Shown here: positions 1 to 12,400 of the stretch, piece by piece
Numbering within the stretch: the first letter of the stretch is position 1
How the letters are laid out: every line of letters starts with the position of its first letter
Source: Caprimulgus europaeus
Lineage: Eukaryota; Chordata; Aves; Caprimulgiformes; Caprimulgidae
Direction: 5' to 3'
Assembly (NCBI GenBank): GCA_907165065.1
Contig: OU015530.1
Span: 51,000,465 to 51,064,464, forward strand
Length of the DNA: 64,000 nucleotides
Made by a program: the position numbers and the translations under genes
The notes under the pieces: model-generated
What the model saw: the letters and a program-made list of their open reading frames with translations, nothing else
Told to the model about the DNA's origin: nothing
Database searches by the model: none

Positions 1-1448
1 CAGTCATTCCCATATAGGATAAAAAGCAAATTTCCTCAAGGATTGCAGTCTGAACTAATTTCCCCTTATGGCACTCTTCTCGTGGTGCACAATTCCAGCA
101 CTTTTTGTCCTCTCGTGATGACAGCCTTTCCGCTTACTGTCGTCATATGTACCTGAGGAAGATGCTTCTGGAATTCACATGCTAGCTTGTAGGGTTAACC
201 ATGAAGCCACCACAAAGGAGTGCTTAAAGCTTTAGATTTCATCATTCTACTACAGTGCGGGAGACGTGTAGTGACACTCTCTGTAGTTGTTCAGCTTGGA
301 ACAGGTAGTTCGTTACACAGGAGAGGAAGGAACTTTGCAGTATCCTCATTTTCCAAACTCTTCTCCCTTTGTCAGGTTGAAGGACTATTCCCATCTAGGA
401 GAGGTATCTGCAGCCTCCATGTCTGATCAGATAGCCAAGGTGTAAGTCAGATGGGCTCTTCTCTGCTCTGCCCCTTCCTTCCCTGTCCTTACTGAGGCAA
501 TAACTATAAATAGCAGAGCTGTGGCTCCCAGGAATAGACTCAGTATCGCACACTCTGGTTATATCGGTACATCCTCATGTCCCTTAAACTCTGGAGCATA
601 GTGGCCGAGAGCTTTAGAGCTGTTGCTATTGTATGGGGAACACTTTCTTCCAGAGCTTGTCACATAGGATCATTCTGCCCAGTTCACATTGCTTTTCTAA
701 AGAAAAAAAAAAAGTACTTTAAGACATCTACAGCTCATCTTCCAGGACAATGTTTTGACTGCATGAAAGAGCTCAGAGGAGGTGCTGGAATACTGCCAGT
801 GCCTCTTCCAGGCTGCCAGCTTGAGAGCGTGAATACATCGGGCTCATCTCACCATGATTTTTTCTCCCATCGTGCTGTAGAGTCACCTATTCGGAGAACA
901 GTCTCGGTTTTGAACAGGACATTGGGAAAAGCTTTCCAGTGTGAAGCTCCCAGTGCAACCAGGAAGACTGGTGCAGAGGAAAAACAACATTGGAGAGAGA
1001 ACATGCATATGCACTAGTGCATGATGTGGTAGGAAAGGGTGGCTTCCATGTTGCATCATGATCAGTACTGTAAACATTGCCACTTTTCAGGCAAAACCTT
1101 AAGTTTCCCATTTCAGAGATTACATCAATACTCTTCAATACAGCTCACTGCGCCTCGGTGGTAAGAATTACTCTTAGGTCTGTTTTCAGACTGCCGAGCT
1201 GAACTTTAAATTTAAAAAGTGCAGCATATGGGAAACCTATGACTTTGCCTGGAGTGATGTTTTGGAAACTGCTGAGCTAGGTTATGCTGAAAATGTGTTT
1301 ACTTAAAGCCAAACCCTTCAGCTTTTACTCATAAAAGGACACACTTGTAATAGTGAGATCAGGCCACTTGCATGCAAACTCAGAGGACATAGTTTTGTGC
1401 TAAATTGTACTAGTTACATGCTAATGTGACTCTTGCCATCCTTGTAAT
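1..1448. other. Unique sequence, no recognised feature
   Basis: No repeat family or gene could be recognised. The open frames here (up to 146 codons at 577-1017) overlap one another on both strands, have no recognisable domain and look like chance. There is an A-run near 703-713. Confidence 0.55.
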
Positions 1449-1625
1449 CACAGAATCACAGAATGTCAGGGATTGGAAGGGACCTCGAAAGATCACCTAG
1501 TCCAACCCCCCTGCCTGAGCAGGAACATCTAGATGAGATCACACAGGAAGGCGTCCAGACAGGTCTTGAATATCTCCAGAGAAGGAGACTCCGCAACCTC
1601 CCTGGGCAGCCTGTTCCAGTGCTGG
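1449..1625 (-). mobile_element. CR1 LINE 3' end fragment
   Basis: The segment opens with two copies of CACAGAAT, the reverse complement of the CR1 octamer tail. It continues with the conserved CR1 3' region read backwards: GGAAGGGACCT, then AGTCCAACCCCCCTGCC, then the TCTCCAGAGA and CCTGGGCAGCCTGTTCC motifs. The element therefore lies on the minus strand and is truncated at its 5' end, leaving about 180 bases of the end of ORF2 and the 3' UTR. It has no coding capacity. The open frames across it on both strands are by-products. Confidence 0.93.
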
Positions 1626-4600
1626 ATTTGGATATAACAGCTTCGAACATACCACAAAAAATTTTGCTGTTTTTCAATACTGCTAACAGTACAGTCTTAA
1701 AGCAAATACTAGGTTAGGATTCTGCAAATTTTACCTTGTTAATGATCTGAGCTGTGCACTGCCAGCTTTACTTGCTTATTCTGGCTTATTTTGGGATGAT
1801 GCTTATGCAGAGTGCTGAAGGAGTTCAAAATGCATAGGAGAACAAAGAGCATGGTTTAGAAATGCACAGCATACGCTCAGTTTGCTCAGATCAGTGCATG
1901 TAACAGAGTTAGTAGCTATTCAGTTGTCCTTGGAGAAAGCAGAGGGAAATAGTACCCTTAGAGGTCTGCTGGGATCCCAGTTTGTCTCAACTGGCCTTGG
2001 GAGGTACTTGTTTCTCTCCTCTGACTGCAGCAAAAGCTTCTACTTTCTTTATTCAGAAGTAAGTGAAGTAGGATAGACTCAAGCTTTGAGGTCAGAGTGG
2101 AAATGTGTGTTTCTACCCTGTTATCACACGGGATGGTTTCCAGGTCCAGAACTCACCCAGGTTTCACTGTTTGGTCAGGTTTGTTTGTGTATTGCCTCAC
2201 AAGGTCAGGTGTTGGGACATTTGTAAAGACGAGATTGGTGCCTTCACGTCTATGGCAAAGGCTTAGAAACTGTGATTGCAAAAAGACCTCATGGCAAACA
2301 GGCTTTAACCTCTTGGGTGTTACGAGCTTCTTATGTCCCACATCTGGCAAGTGAGAAACAAGCACAAGGACTAAAGAACAATAACCCTGTCAGAGGAAAC
2401 AGAAGAAACAAATACAAAATGCCTCAAGATATAATGGCTTTGTGTCCCATCTGAGAAGCTAAAAAGTCTCTGCATCCCATCTGAGAAGCTATCGATCTTC
2501 TCATCAGCCAACCTTGGCATCTGTTCAACTGCATATGTATTTAATTTTCTCACATTCACTGGAGGAATCAGCTGGAATAATCAGGCAGGCATCTATCCCC
2601 TAGTTTTGAATCAGGAGCACAAAGATTTGTGGATATCAAAGAGAACTTGCCCCCATTTTTTAACGTTTAAGAATCTGCTGGTTTTGCTGCTTTGTGGTTA
2701 GCTGGTTGCCTGTGTTTGCATGTGGAAGTCTTTGTTCTTGCTGTGTTGTTTCTCTGGAATGCTATGAGCAGTTGTTTTTGTTTTTGTTAATAGTTGGGTG
2801 GAGCTAACTGTCTAATTGGGTAAATATTTGCAATGTTATACTTGCATACAAAGAAGACAAAGAGGACTGGATTCCTGTTGACATAAATGGCCTTTTATAC
2901 CATCCCAGCAATGTAAAGGCTTAAATAAAATTGATGACTACAAGGCCACTACTTATGGTCAGCCTGTATAAAGTGGATTTAGTATAAATAACTGTCATGT
3001 CCCTATTTATTTCTAATTACAGATGAACTATATTTTCCAGTTGGGAGGTCTTGTGACCTCCTTACAACCACAAAGGGAGAAGCTGCCTTATTCACTAACT
3101 TCACATTCAAAAGTGCTTGACTTCCACTAGGACTTAGTCCTGTTGAAAAACAAGGCATTTATTTACTAGCCTGTCTTTGGACATCAAGGGTGAGTTTTCC
3201 ACAGATGTAGAAATTTCCTAAGTGAACAATAATAGGTCCAAATGCCTGAAGCTGTGTTGAAAATTGCCAGCCTGTGGTGCTCATGGAAGATGTGTTTGTA
3301 TATGTAATAAATACCTTGTATAAACCTTGCCAGGTGACTATTGCGTGTGTTATCATTAGCTAAGCTACAAAGTACACTGTAAAGACTGACACACATATGA
3401 ACAGGTTATAATGAAGCCCTATGACTGAAGAAGCTGTTAATAGGTAATTCAGCCTTTCTTTGTACAAAGGTTAATAAAAAGGTTGTAACATAAGGAAAAG
3501 TGAAATTGAACTCTACAGCAGAGGTGTTGTGTAGACCTGACCCTAGTTCACCTTCTATGGAGCTGTAGCTCTAAAAGCCCGGAGCTTATTGTGAACTGAT
3601 TTATCGTGCCCAGTCTTGAAAGAATTGCATAGTCTCATAATGCCATTGCTTCACACATGCCTTAAGGGAACAAGTGTCTATCTGTAGATCTAAGAAAAAA
3701 CTTCAATATATGAATGTTTTCTTTCATTAACAATTACTTGTCTAGTTTGAAATTCTCACTATATTTCTTCAAGGTTCAGCTATTTATTCTTGTCTTGAAA
3801 AAATAAATAGGAATAATTTAGTTTCACTTCCATAGGGCTAAACTCTCATACTCTTACACTGTCTGGTATCTTACTTCATCGTTAGTTCCACTGGGTTCAT
3901 TGATACTAATTGTGGTGCAATGTATCCCTCAGACTGAGTAAAACTTCCCAATCTGTTTTAAGCCCTTCATTACCACAGAGTAGCCATCTGCTCTTCCTCA
4001 TTCTTTATTGCAGGTCCCAGATTTTTGTCTGCCTTTACAATGTGTGTATTGTAGCTCAGATAGTCTCCGAGCAAGCATTTGTTGACCAGGTAGTCAGCCC
4101 TATCACTGCTCCTGCATAGTTATTCCTGTTACCTGTCCCTGCAGTGTGCTCATGGATGTCCCTGTGTGATCATTCTGTGAAGCAGAATGGAGAGGTGAGC
4201 CAGGTAACACAGATTGCCTTGCTGTTTTCGACTGTATCGCTTCTCTGACCTAACCCACTTCTCATCCATCCCTGTGAATGCTGTAGTGAGTGAGAATGAG
4301 CAGCTACAGAGGGATGGAGCCTGCTGAGGTTGGTTGTACCACTGCCTGTTTTATCTTCCCTGCTTGGAAAGTGTGTCTCACTTCAGTTCCCCACCAAGCC
4401 ATTTCACAAGGGTTGTGTTGAATAGTTTCCTATGAGCTCACCCCTGTCCGCTGATGGCAAAATGACCGTAACTTTTCTTGTTGGGTTCTTTGTAAGCTCC
4501 TTTGTAGGTTCTTGTAAGCTCATGTCGAGTATTTCCCTCAGTCACACGTAACTGGAATTTATAAAAAACCCACATATTATTTTGTATTTTTCCTTGCTAC

Positions 4601-5649
4601 CTTCATTCTGAAAACATCTTGAACGGTATTCGCTTAGTGATCTTTGCCCAGTTAAAATTGTTCAGTGGCTTTAAAGGTATTGGACAAGTTGGAAAGCAAA
4701 TACTAGACAAGGCAGCAAACATGAATAATCTTTTTTTCATTAAGAAAGCAGGCTAAAAATGGTACCACTTCCCTTCCCCAGCTCGATATTGGTTAATGCA
4801 CTAAACATACACAGACAGTTTTCCTTGAGATTTTGAGATTAGTATCACCAATCCTATTTCTCTACAGTGTTTTTCCTGCTTCTTGTGTGTAAATATTTTG
4901 CAGTAATAGTACAGTGGCACCTAATCCTTCCCTTCTAGTAGCCACTCATGGAAAACAGTTCCTCCTTCAAGTCTTGCCTTTTCTCTGGGTGCTGTGTTTT
5001 AGTGACGTTGATGATATGTGTGTGAGTAGCTGAGGGCATTTTTCATCTCCATCAGGCCTTTATCCCACCATCACTGTGTGTTCTGAATACTTCCATTCGG
5101 TTTTGCCTGAAGATTTAGACAAAGCTTTCTAACCTGGATTATATGAGGTTGAGGAAGGAATGTGTCCTTTTATGCTTCTACTGACCTACCTGGATCTGCA
5201 AAAGCCAAGTTTTGTCCATTCACAAGAGAAATTTCATCATGGATATCTGGTATTTGGATTGGCAGCCAGTCAGAAATGTCCATTGACTTTCACCACAAGC
5301 AAAAGTTAAATTTGCACTTGAATTTTTTAAGCACATGTTTAAAGTCTACATCCTAATTTGCTCAGGGAGGTCATAAATACTTTGCTTTGTATTAGGAAAT
5401 ACCCTTTACCAATTAATTTCAATGGGAAAAGCAAAAACCTGGATTTGTTCCAAAAGATTCATTCATGAAAAATTCTGTTGAATGAAAAAGGAAATTTACA
5501 GTTTTTTAAAAGACTTACTATATCTATTATTGGTGTTTTAGTCTAGACTGTGTTTTACAGATAACTATTAATTCAACTGATATTTGAGATAACAGTATAA
5601 TAAATACTGTAAGAATTATTGGCATGTCTTTAATGTTCCTGTCTGCATA
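1626..5649. other. Unique AT-rich sequence, no recognised feature
   Basis: No known repeat or gene was recognised over 4 kb. The only structure seen is a short local duplication at about 2445-2492, where CCCATCTGAGAAGCTA occurs twice 32 bases apart, and a TTGTTTTTGTTTTTGTT run near 2774. Open frames are short (under 95 codons) and unremarkable. Confidence 0.55.
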
Positions 5650-6849
5650 ACATACCTGGATAAGAGGGTCATTAGGGGCAGTCAGCATGGCTTCACCAAG
5701 AGGAAGTCGTGCTTGACCAACCTTCTAGACTTTTATGAAAACACAACCAGGTGGCTGGATGATGGTAGAGCAGTGGATGTGGTCTATCTTGATTTCAGCA
5801 AAGCATTTGACACGGTCTCCCACAGCATCCTCGCTGCCAAATTGAGGAGGTGTGGATTAGATGATCAGGTAGTGAGATGGATTATTAACTGGCTGGTGGG
5901 AAGAAGCCAGAGAGTGGTGGTCAATGGGGCAGAGTCTGGTTGGAGACCTGTGTCCAGTGGAGTCCCTCAGGGGTCAGTACTGTGACCAGTATTATTCAAT
6001 ATATTCATCAGCGACCTGGATGAGGGAATTGAGTGCACTGTCAGCAAGTTTTCTGATGATACAAAGCTGGGAGGAGTGGCTGACACTCCAGAAGGCTGTG
6101 CTGCCATCCAGAGAGACCTGGACAGGCTGGAGAGCTGGGCAGGGAAAAACTTGATGAAATATAATAAGGGCAAGTGTAGGGTGTTGCACCTGGGCAGGAA
6201 CAATCCCAGGTTCCAGTATAGGTTGGGGAGTGATCTGTTAGAAAGCAGTGTAGGGGAAAGGGATCTGGGCGTCCTGGTGGACAGCAGGATGACCATGAGC
6301 CAGCACTGTGCCCTTGTGGCCAGGAAGGCCAATGGCATCCTGGGGTGCATTAGAAGGGGTGTGGTTAGTAGGTCAAGTGACGTTCTTCTTCCCCTTTACT
6401 CTGCCCTGGTGAGGCTGCATCTGGAATATTGTGTCCAGTTCTGGGCCCCACAGTTCAAGAAGGACAGGGAGCTGCTTGAGAGAGTCCAGCGAAGAGCCAC
6501 CAAAATGATTAAGGGAGTGGAGCACCTCCCTTATGAGGAAAGGCTGAGGGAGCTGGGGCTCTTTAGCTTGGAGAAGAGGAGGCTGAGGGGGGACCTTATT
6601 AATGTTTATAAATATCTGAAGGGTGAGTGTCAGGGGGATGGAGCCAGGCTCTTCACAGTGGTGTCCAGTGATAGGACAAGGGGCAATGGGTGTAAGCTGG
6701 AACACAGGAGGTTCCGCTTGGATTTGAGAAAGAACTTCTTTACAGTAAGGGTGACAGAGCACTGGAACAGGCTGCCCAGGGAGGTTGTGGAGTCTCCTCT
6801 GGAGACATTCAAGACCCGCCTGGATGCCTTCCTGTGTGAACTTATGTAG
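5650..6849 (+). pseudogene. CR1 ORF2 reverse transcriptase C-terminal half, one stop codon
   Basis: ORF2 of CR1 normally encodes an endonuclease followed by a reverse transcriptase that copies the element's RNA at a nicked target. Only the reverse-transcriptase core and C-terminal region remain. The LDFSKAFDTVSH motif is encoded at about 5788-5823. The polymerase active-site motif reads FSDD (codons at 6049-6060), with serine where CR1 proteins normally have alanine. The frame is continuous from 5650 to the TAG at 6847 except for a TGA at 5983-5985, inside the GSVL.PVLF stretch, where a glycine codon GGA is expected from the family. A single G-to-T change explains the stop. No frameshift was found. 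The endonuclease and N-terminal part are absent, so the copy cannot move by itself. Confidence 0.9.
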
Positions 6850-6934
6850 GTGTTCCTGCTCCGGCAGGGAGATTGGACTAGATGATCTCTTGAGGTCCCT
6901 TCCAATCCCTAACATTCTGTGATTCTGTGATTCT
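5650..6934 (+). mobile_element. CR1 LINE, 5'-truncated, well preserved
   Basis: This is the longest and best-kept CR1 in the window. It begins abruptly inside the reverse-transcriptase domain, in the region coding for a QHGFTK-like stretch, and runs to the end of ORF2 and a short 3' UTR. It ends in ATTCTGTGATTCTGTGATTCT, the diagnostic CR1 terminus. The abrupt 5' start is typical of incomplete reverse transcription during insertion. I could not find a convincing target-site duplication, as is usual for CR1. Good preservation of the frame suggests a relatively young insertion compared with the other CR1 pieces here. The exact 5' boundary is uncertain by about 10 bases. Confidence 0.95.
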
Positions 6935-8309
6935 CTATAGAAATAAAGTCTGCCACTATTTCAGGTTGAAGATGGAGTATGTCCATCAATGTCCTTCCCA
7001 GGGGAATAGAGAGAACAAGGACTGGGAGAAGGTGGTTCAGCAAACACGCTCCTCATGAGGAGCCAACTTGCAGAGTACCTTGTATTTAACTCTTCCCAAG
7101 CAGTGAAGTGTGTCATTGCTTTTGCAATAAACTGTTCTTCAGGAACAGATACAAACCAGCTGAAAAACAATTAAAAATGTAATTTTATGGAATACTCTCC
7201 ATCCAACAACTTTACTCAGTCTTTTTGAAAGGCTACTTCAGCATGAAAAAAAAGATTGACAGGGTGCAAGGAGAACAGAGAATATTTATGACCAGTGGAA
7301 GTATGGTTGGCCTTTTGCCCTAGAGAAATGGCTTGATGAGAAGATCTTCTGATTAAATGAAGCATTAGTAAAACATTTTGGACCTAGGCTGGAGGGAGTG
7401 ATGTAGCAAAACTGCTGCAAAGGCTTTTTTACTGCCGAGAGTGATACTGAACTGAATGAACGCTCTAGGAATCTATTGTGTGCCAACCTGCAGCTACATA
7501 GTTGATCAATCCTACCTTTTGGGGAAAATTGAATTTGTACTGAGATATGAAATTTTTAGTTCAGGTCTTTTACAAAGATTTGTTCCCAATAGCTAAAATC
7601 CTGTTTGACTCGCCTCTTGCAGTTCCTTCACAGTTTGTTGAGTAGTACATCAAGAAAGCAAACAAAGCTTTATCCTCCTCTGGACAGCTATTAGCAACAG
7701 ATCCAATGACTCAACTGCTCAGGAGGACAGAAAACAAAATTTATCTCTTTATTCCAAACTAATGCATATAAAACTTCTCTCCTTCCTAGGCCCACGATCC
7801 TGTGGAGTAGGTATCAAAACATAACTAAAGAACAAGAGAAAATACAGCAAACCTTAATATCTATGACTGGATTAGCTATCGTATCAGTGTTCCTAGTCAC
7901 CTCTTCTGCTGGTAACCACATTTTTTTCTTTATTTTCCCCAAAGTGCCTGAGCTGTTTCAAAGCAATTTCCTATTTCCTTTCCTCATTTAGTCCATCTGA
8001 TGATGCCACCACATGCATTATTTCATCTCCTGAGAAGACTGAAAGGGGAGGATCCAAAGCTAAAATTCACTTTTCTCTGCTCACCCCTTAATCTGTGTCA
8101 AGTTATGTTATGTTCTGAGACAGCTCAGGCTTGTTCATCTGCCTTAGTAGCACTGCTTTGCTTTCAAATCAGCAAACAAGAAACCACGCCTCACATAAAC
8201 CACTTCATTATCTTTTGTTTTGGATCTTTTTGGTTTTTTGTCCTTAAAAAAGATAAAATTATCACTGATAATAATTAAAACAAGTATTTTTTTTTCCTTG
8301 TAGATCATA
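6935..8309. other. Unique sequence, no recognised feature
   Basis: AT-rich non-repetitive sequence. Open frames are under 93 codons, without recognisable domains. No repeat family was recognised. Confidence 0.55.
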
Positions 8310-8600
8310 AACTGAATGGACAGATTGTGGCCATTTGTCTACCATTTCAATGTGGAAATCAATTCTCAGTTATCTACGCATGGCTTGTCTGGGTTGCGGA
8401 TTAACCAGGCTGGGGATGCACTGACCTCGGTTTATTTACTACGTGGAAAGTCGACTTCGGACCAGCAGGCTGTATTGATTCAAGCAGAGTGTTGCATGAA
8501 CATCTGTCAAATCCATGGCTCCCTCCAGTTCAGCAGCAGATTATCTGCACCATGGCTATGTGAAGGACTCTCCAACAGCCTGTGCAGTCTCTGGTAGTGG
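8310..8600. promoter_or_regulatory. Candidate conserved non-coding element (unproven)
   Basis: A block that differs from its AT-rich neighbours: it mixes homeodomain-like AT motifs with several retained CpG dinucleotides (for example in CCTCGG, TACGTGG, GTCGACTTCGG around 8425-8460) in a region otherwise poor in CpG. Retained CpGs in non-genic bird DNA can mark constraint. A 93-codon frame crosses it (8316-8597) but has no recognisable domain. This is a pattern impression only. Alignment to other birds would decide. Confidence 0.25.
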
Positions 8601-11600
8601 TGAGCACAATCAGCTGTCACCATCAGGCTCCTAAAGGAGCACTGGAGAGAGCAGGGCAGAGATACAACACGTCTTTGCACTCCTACCTTGAATCGAGCTG
8701 GGCTTATTTATGCTCTGGGACCTATGGTGACAGCCACTCAGCTGTCTGAAGCGAGAAATCTATCTTCTTTCCTCCTTAAACTACCAGCACAGGCAAGATT
8801 TCCAACTGCAAATAAACTAGTTAGTTACTAATTAATTTAATTTATCTAATTCTAAACTGGAGTAGACTGAATACACTGTGCTTGTAGGCAAGGCTGCTGT
8901 TGCCAAAACCTGGTCCTAGCTACAGCAAGCTCTAGTTCCACATGTTTCCCTGCTGGTGTCCCCAGCAAAATGGGTTTGCTTTTCCCCTTCAGCAGCAAAC
9001 ATAGACTGCTTGACCATAATTTGTATTTACTTTAAATTCACAGAATGTGGTAAGTATGCCTTAATGCAGGTAATCGGTTCAATTTTAAATGTTTAGATGT
9101 TTAAATAATAGACACCATATTAAAATGATATCAACAAAAAGGATTGTTTGTTTTGTTTAATTGAAAAAAATGATAGATTTGTATTTACCTTGTTATCTTT
9201 ACCTTTTATTATTCCAAAGAGATTCTGACTAGAGATGCTATCTCACTTTTACCTGTGCTCTTGCAATCTTGTAATCAGTCAAACCAGTAATTTATGTTTC
9301 TGTTGAAAGCAAGTGAGAAGTAATTAGCTCATGTATTGCATCCATGTCTTTGCAGGTCTTTAATTTTCAGGAAGTATCTGCACTAGCAGGTTTGTTTTTT
9401 TTTTTAATTTCAGACTCTTCAAAACTCCTGAGCTACAGGAAAGCCAGTGCTCTCAGGACCAGGTGGGAGTGCTGGATGCCTTGCAGAACTAAGTCCCAGG
9501 AGTCTGATCCTGTACACATTGAAGTCCTTGGCCATATTCACATTGTCTTTAGTATGGCAGTTGGAATCCTGGGGTAGCAGGAGTATTTCTCCTGCTGAAT
9601 TACTGGTCGTGGTTTTAAGGCTATTTCCCCATTCTGCCACGCACATCCAGAAGTTGTTTATTTGTCTGTGTGTGCTTCTGGCAGTCTGCATTGCTAGGTG
9701 ACCTATTTTTACAAGAATCAAATGCTTATGACAGCAGGAGGGTTTCATTGATCCTTGCTGGGCTGGTGTGCTGACACCACTGTGGTGACAGTGCTCACGG
9801 TCAATGACAGCGCCAGTCCTGGCTAAGCAAACTCATTTCCCGCCGACTCTGCAGAAGCTCCTGTACCAACCACTTACTAGCAGCTTGTACTCGAGAGGTT
9901 GGGCTCATACAGGCGTGTTTTCTATTAAAAGAGCTGACTCCAAGGCTAACTAGCAAGCATGGCCAGTGTCGTGATGGCAGAGAGGAGCTGCTCTGCAGAG
10001 CACACTAGTAGAAAGGAACAAGGACATCCTCCTTTTGTGCTCTTAACCTGGTACTGAATCACATACAGCTCACGGTTTCCTCTGGAGTTTCATTTTACTC
10101 AGCTAAAGATTTGAAGGGTGTGACAGATCAGCAGAGGTCAGGTGAGACTGGATGGAAGGGGAGGAGTTGCTCTCATTTAGATTTTTTTTTTTTTTCCAAA
10201 ACAAAGTTGGTCACACCTCTAATAGCCAGACTCAGCTGTGTTTTCAGGTAATCTTAATAACAGGTTGCTGGAGTGCTTAGCTTGTTCAATGCATTCGGTA
10301 ATTAGAGTCAGCGCTGAAGCTGTAAAATTGAGTGTGGGGTGAGGTCTTAATAAACATAGTCATTTGTCTCCAAGTGCAGCTCTGTAGAGCTTCCTCATGC
10401 ACAGCTTCCTCTTGGATGGAACAGGGCAATTGTCAAGTACAGCAAGTAAATGTGGCAGCTGAGGACAAAAAAATGAGCATCAATAAGATCATTTCAGCCA
10501 TGCAGGCTGAGGAAAGCAGAACTAGCAACACTCAAGCTGGACTAGTTCTTTTTAAAATCTCAGAGTGCTGAGAACTTTGCATTTTTATTCAGTATTAAGG
10601 CTGATAACTCCAGCAATATCCACATGCAGAGGCAATGTTTTTAATGACTCAGGGAAAGAAGCTGTCTACTCAATCACTGATAGCCAAACCTGAAGAACCT
10701 AAATGTTTTTTTGAAATCTGAATGTGATTAAGCATACTCTTGGCATTTTAATTAGGCATGAAATAACTGCAGATGATGTGACTCCACTTATACAACAGTA
10801 AAAAAAACAAAACTTTTTTTTGTTTTTTTTTACCACAGAATCTGAAGCCTGCAGCCTACAACAGTAGGTTGCTTACAAGGACCAATAAAGGGATAAAACA
10901 AATAACTAGAATAAATATATACATATAAAATAACCATACTAAATACGAAGACAACATTTCTACTAATAAAGTTCCTAAACCAGAAGTTGCTAGAAACTAG
11001 GAAAATATTCTGGAGGGCAAACCATGCAAGCTTGTTTCTTAAACCTTTGGCCATTGTCAGGTGCTGGGCTAGCTAGACCTTTGATTTGATCTAGGACAGC
11101 TGTTTTCTGCACTCAGCCCATTGCCCATGTTCTCCGAACATCACAAGCAGTTGCATCAGGTCAGAAGAATAGACAGTGGGTGCCCCAGACTGTCTCAAAT
11201 ATATTTAATTTAAAAATTGCCAAGTAAAGATTGCATGAGGACATGACTAATGCAAGAAGAGCGGAGGGTGGAAATTCAAGGAAAGGCAAAAAATATTATC
11301 AATAGAAAATATGTATTTCCCAAGATCTAAAATGTAGTAAGAAAGTTCCCCTGGGTTTCAAAAGTAGACTGAGTAGGAGGTTGGAAAATGCTGTAAAAGG
11401 AATGCTCTCACATTTTCATCTGTTGACCTACTAACCTTTTCTTTACAACATCTGTTCTAAGAAGTGCTTTGCAAATGATCTGTTTTCTTGTTACAGCAAA
11501 AGTCATTCTGCTCAGATGCTGACTTGTCTGTTTTCCAAGCAGAGCTGTGCCAGAACATCAGCAGAGTCACAGGGATTACCCAATATTTGCCTGCTTAAAT

Positions 11601-12294
11601 GTTGGCAGTAACTGCTGGCAAAGGGGAAGTACCTTTTTTTGGCTATATAGACTACTTCCATCCTATCTAGCAGATTGAGAATAGCTATAGAGGTGTAGAA
11701 CAGCTATAGGGACCCAGAAAGAAGGACCCTGAGGCCTTCCCTTTAAGCTCCAGTTCCATGTTTATGCCTATGTGAGTCTGGACTAGATCCCATTACAATG
11801 ATCTAATTTACCTGAAATTTAAATATTGGACGTGCTAGAGAGTTGTGCTGTATTCTCTGCTATACTAAATGGATATTGCTATCTTAATTTTGGTGGAATC
11901 AGAACACTCTCCAGTGGATGGAAATAGAGAAATAGGAGCTGGATCCAGAACTTTTCACCTCCAAGCTATAAAACTCACTGAGGAAGATGTTCTGTTGACT
12001 TGCCAATGTGGCAGCTTTTACCATCACAGTGGCATCAAGTTGACTTACCTCTCCTTCCAGTTGGTGATTCCTTCCAGAAGAAGACTAAAGCAGCAATCCT
12101 GGCAAGCTTTCCCTCTACCTGGTGTGCAATTACCTGGCTAGAGAACTGCAGTCACACTGCAGATGCTGAATTTAGTCATATACACACAAAACCAGGAAGA
12201 TCACAGCTGAACTCTGCTGAGATGCTAGTTCAAAACTGGCCTCCTTTTTGCTGGATGTTTTGCAAAAACATCTTTTTGCTGGAGTGATGACTCT
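8601..12294. other. Unique AT-rich sequence with one A/T inverted repeat
   Basis: No transposon or gene was recognised. The segment contains T-runs near 9392 and 10182 and the inverted repeat listed separately at 10798-10833. The longest frames (109 codons on the minus strand at 9419-9748, 95 codons at 12000-12287) look like chance. Confidence 0.55.
10798..10833. repeat. A/T inverted repeat
   Basis: GTA(8)CA(4) is followed after one base by T(8)GT(9)AC. The two arms are reverse complements over about 15 bases with a one-base difference in run length. The structure could fold as a hairpin or arise from a homopolymer-rich template switch. No function is implied. Confidence 0.8.
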
Positions 12295-12400
12295 GAGGTG
12301 CTTAGGGACATGGTTTAGAGGTGGAATTGGTAGTGTTAGGTTTATGGTTGGACTCAATGTTCTTTAAGGTCTTTTCCAACCACTGCAATTCTATGATTCT
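12295..12400 (+). mobile_element. CR1 LINE 3' tail fragment
   Basis: About 105 bases of CR1 3' UTR in forward orientation: GGTGCTTAGGGACATGG, then GGTTGGACTC, then AAGGTCTTTTCCAACC, and the end CAATTCTATGATTCT. All coding sequence is missing. The 5' break falls just after the end of ORF2. Confidence 0.9.

Noticed and set aside
202-226. GGGTTAACCATGAAGCCACCACA as an LTR end
   Set aside because: It resembles family-A LTR ends only over a few bases, and no LTR body is adjacent on either side.
6373-6915. 180-codon minus-strand frame
   Set aside because: It is the antisense of the CR1 ORF2 C-terminus and 3' UTR.
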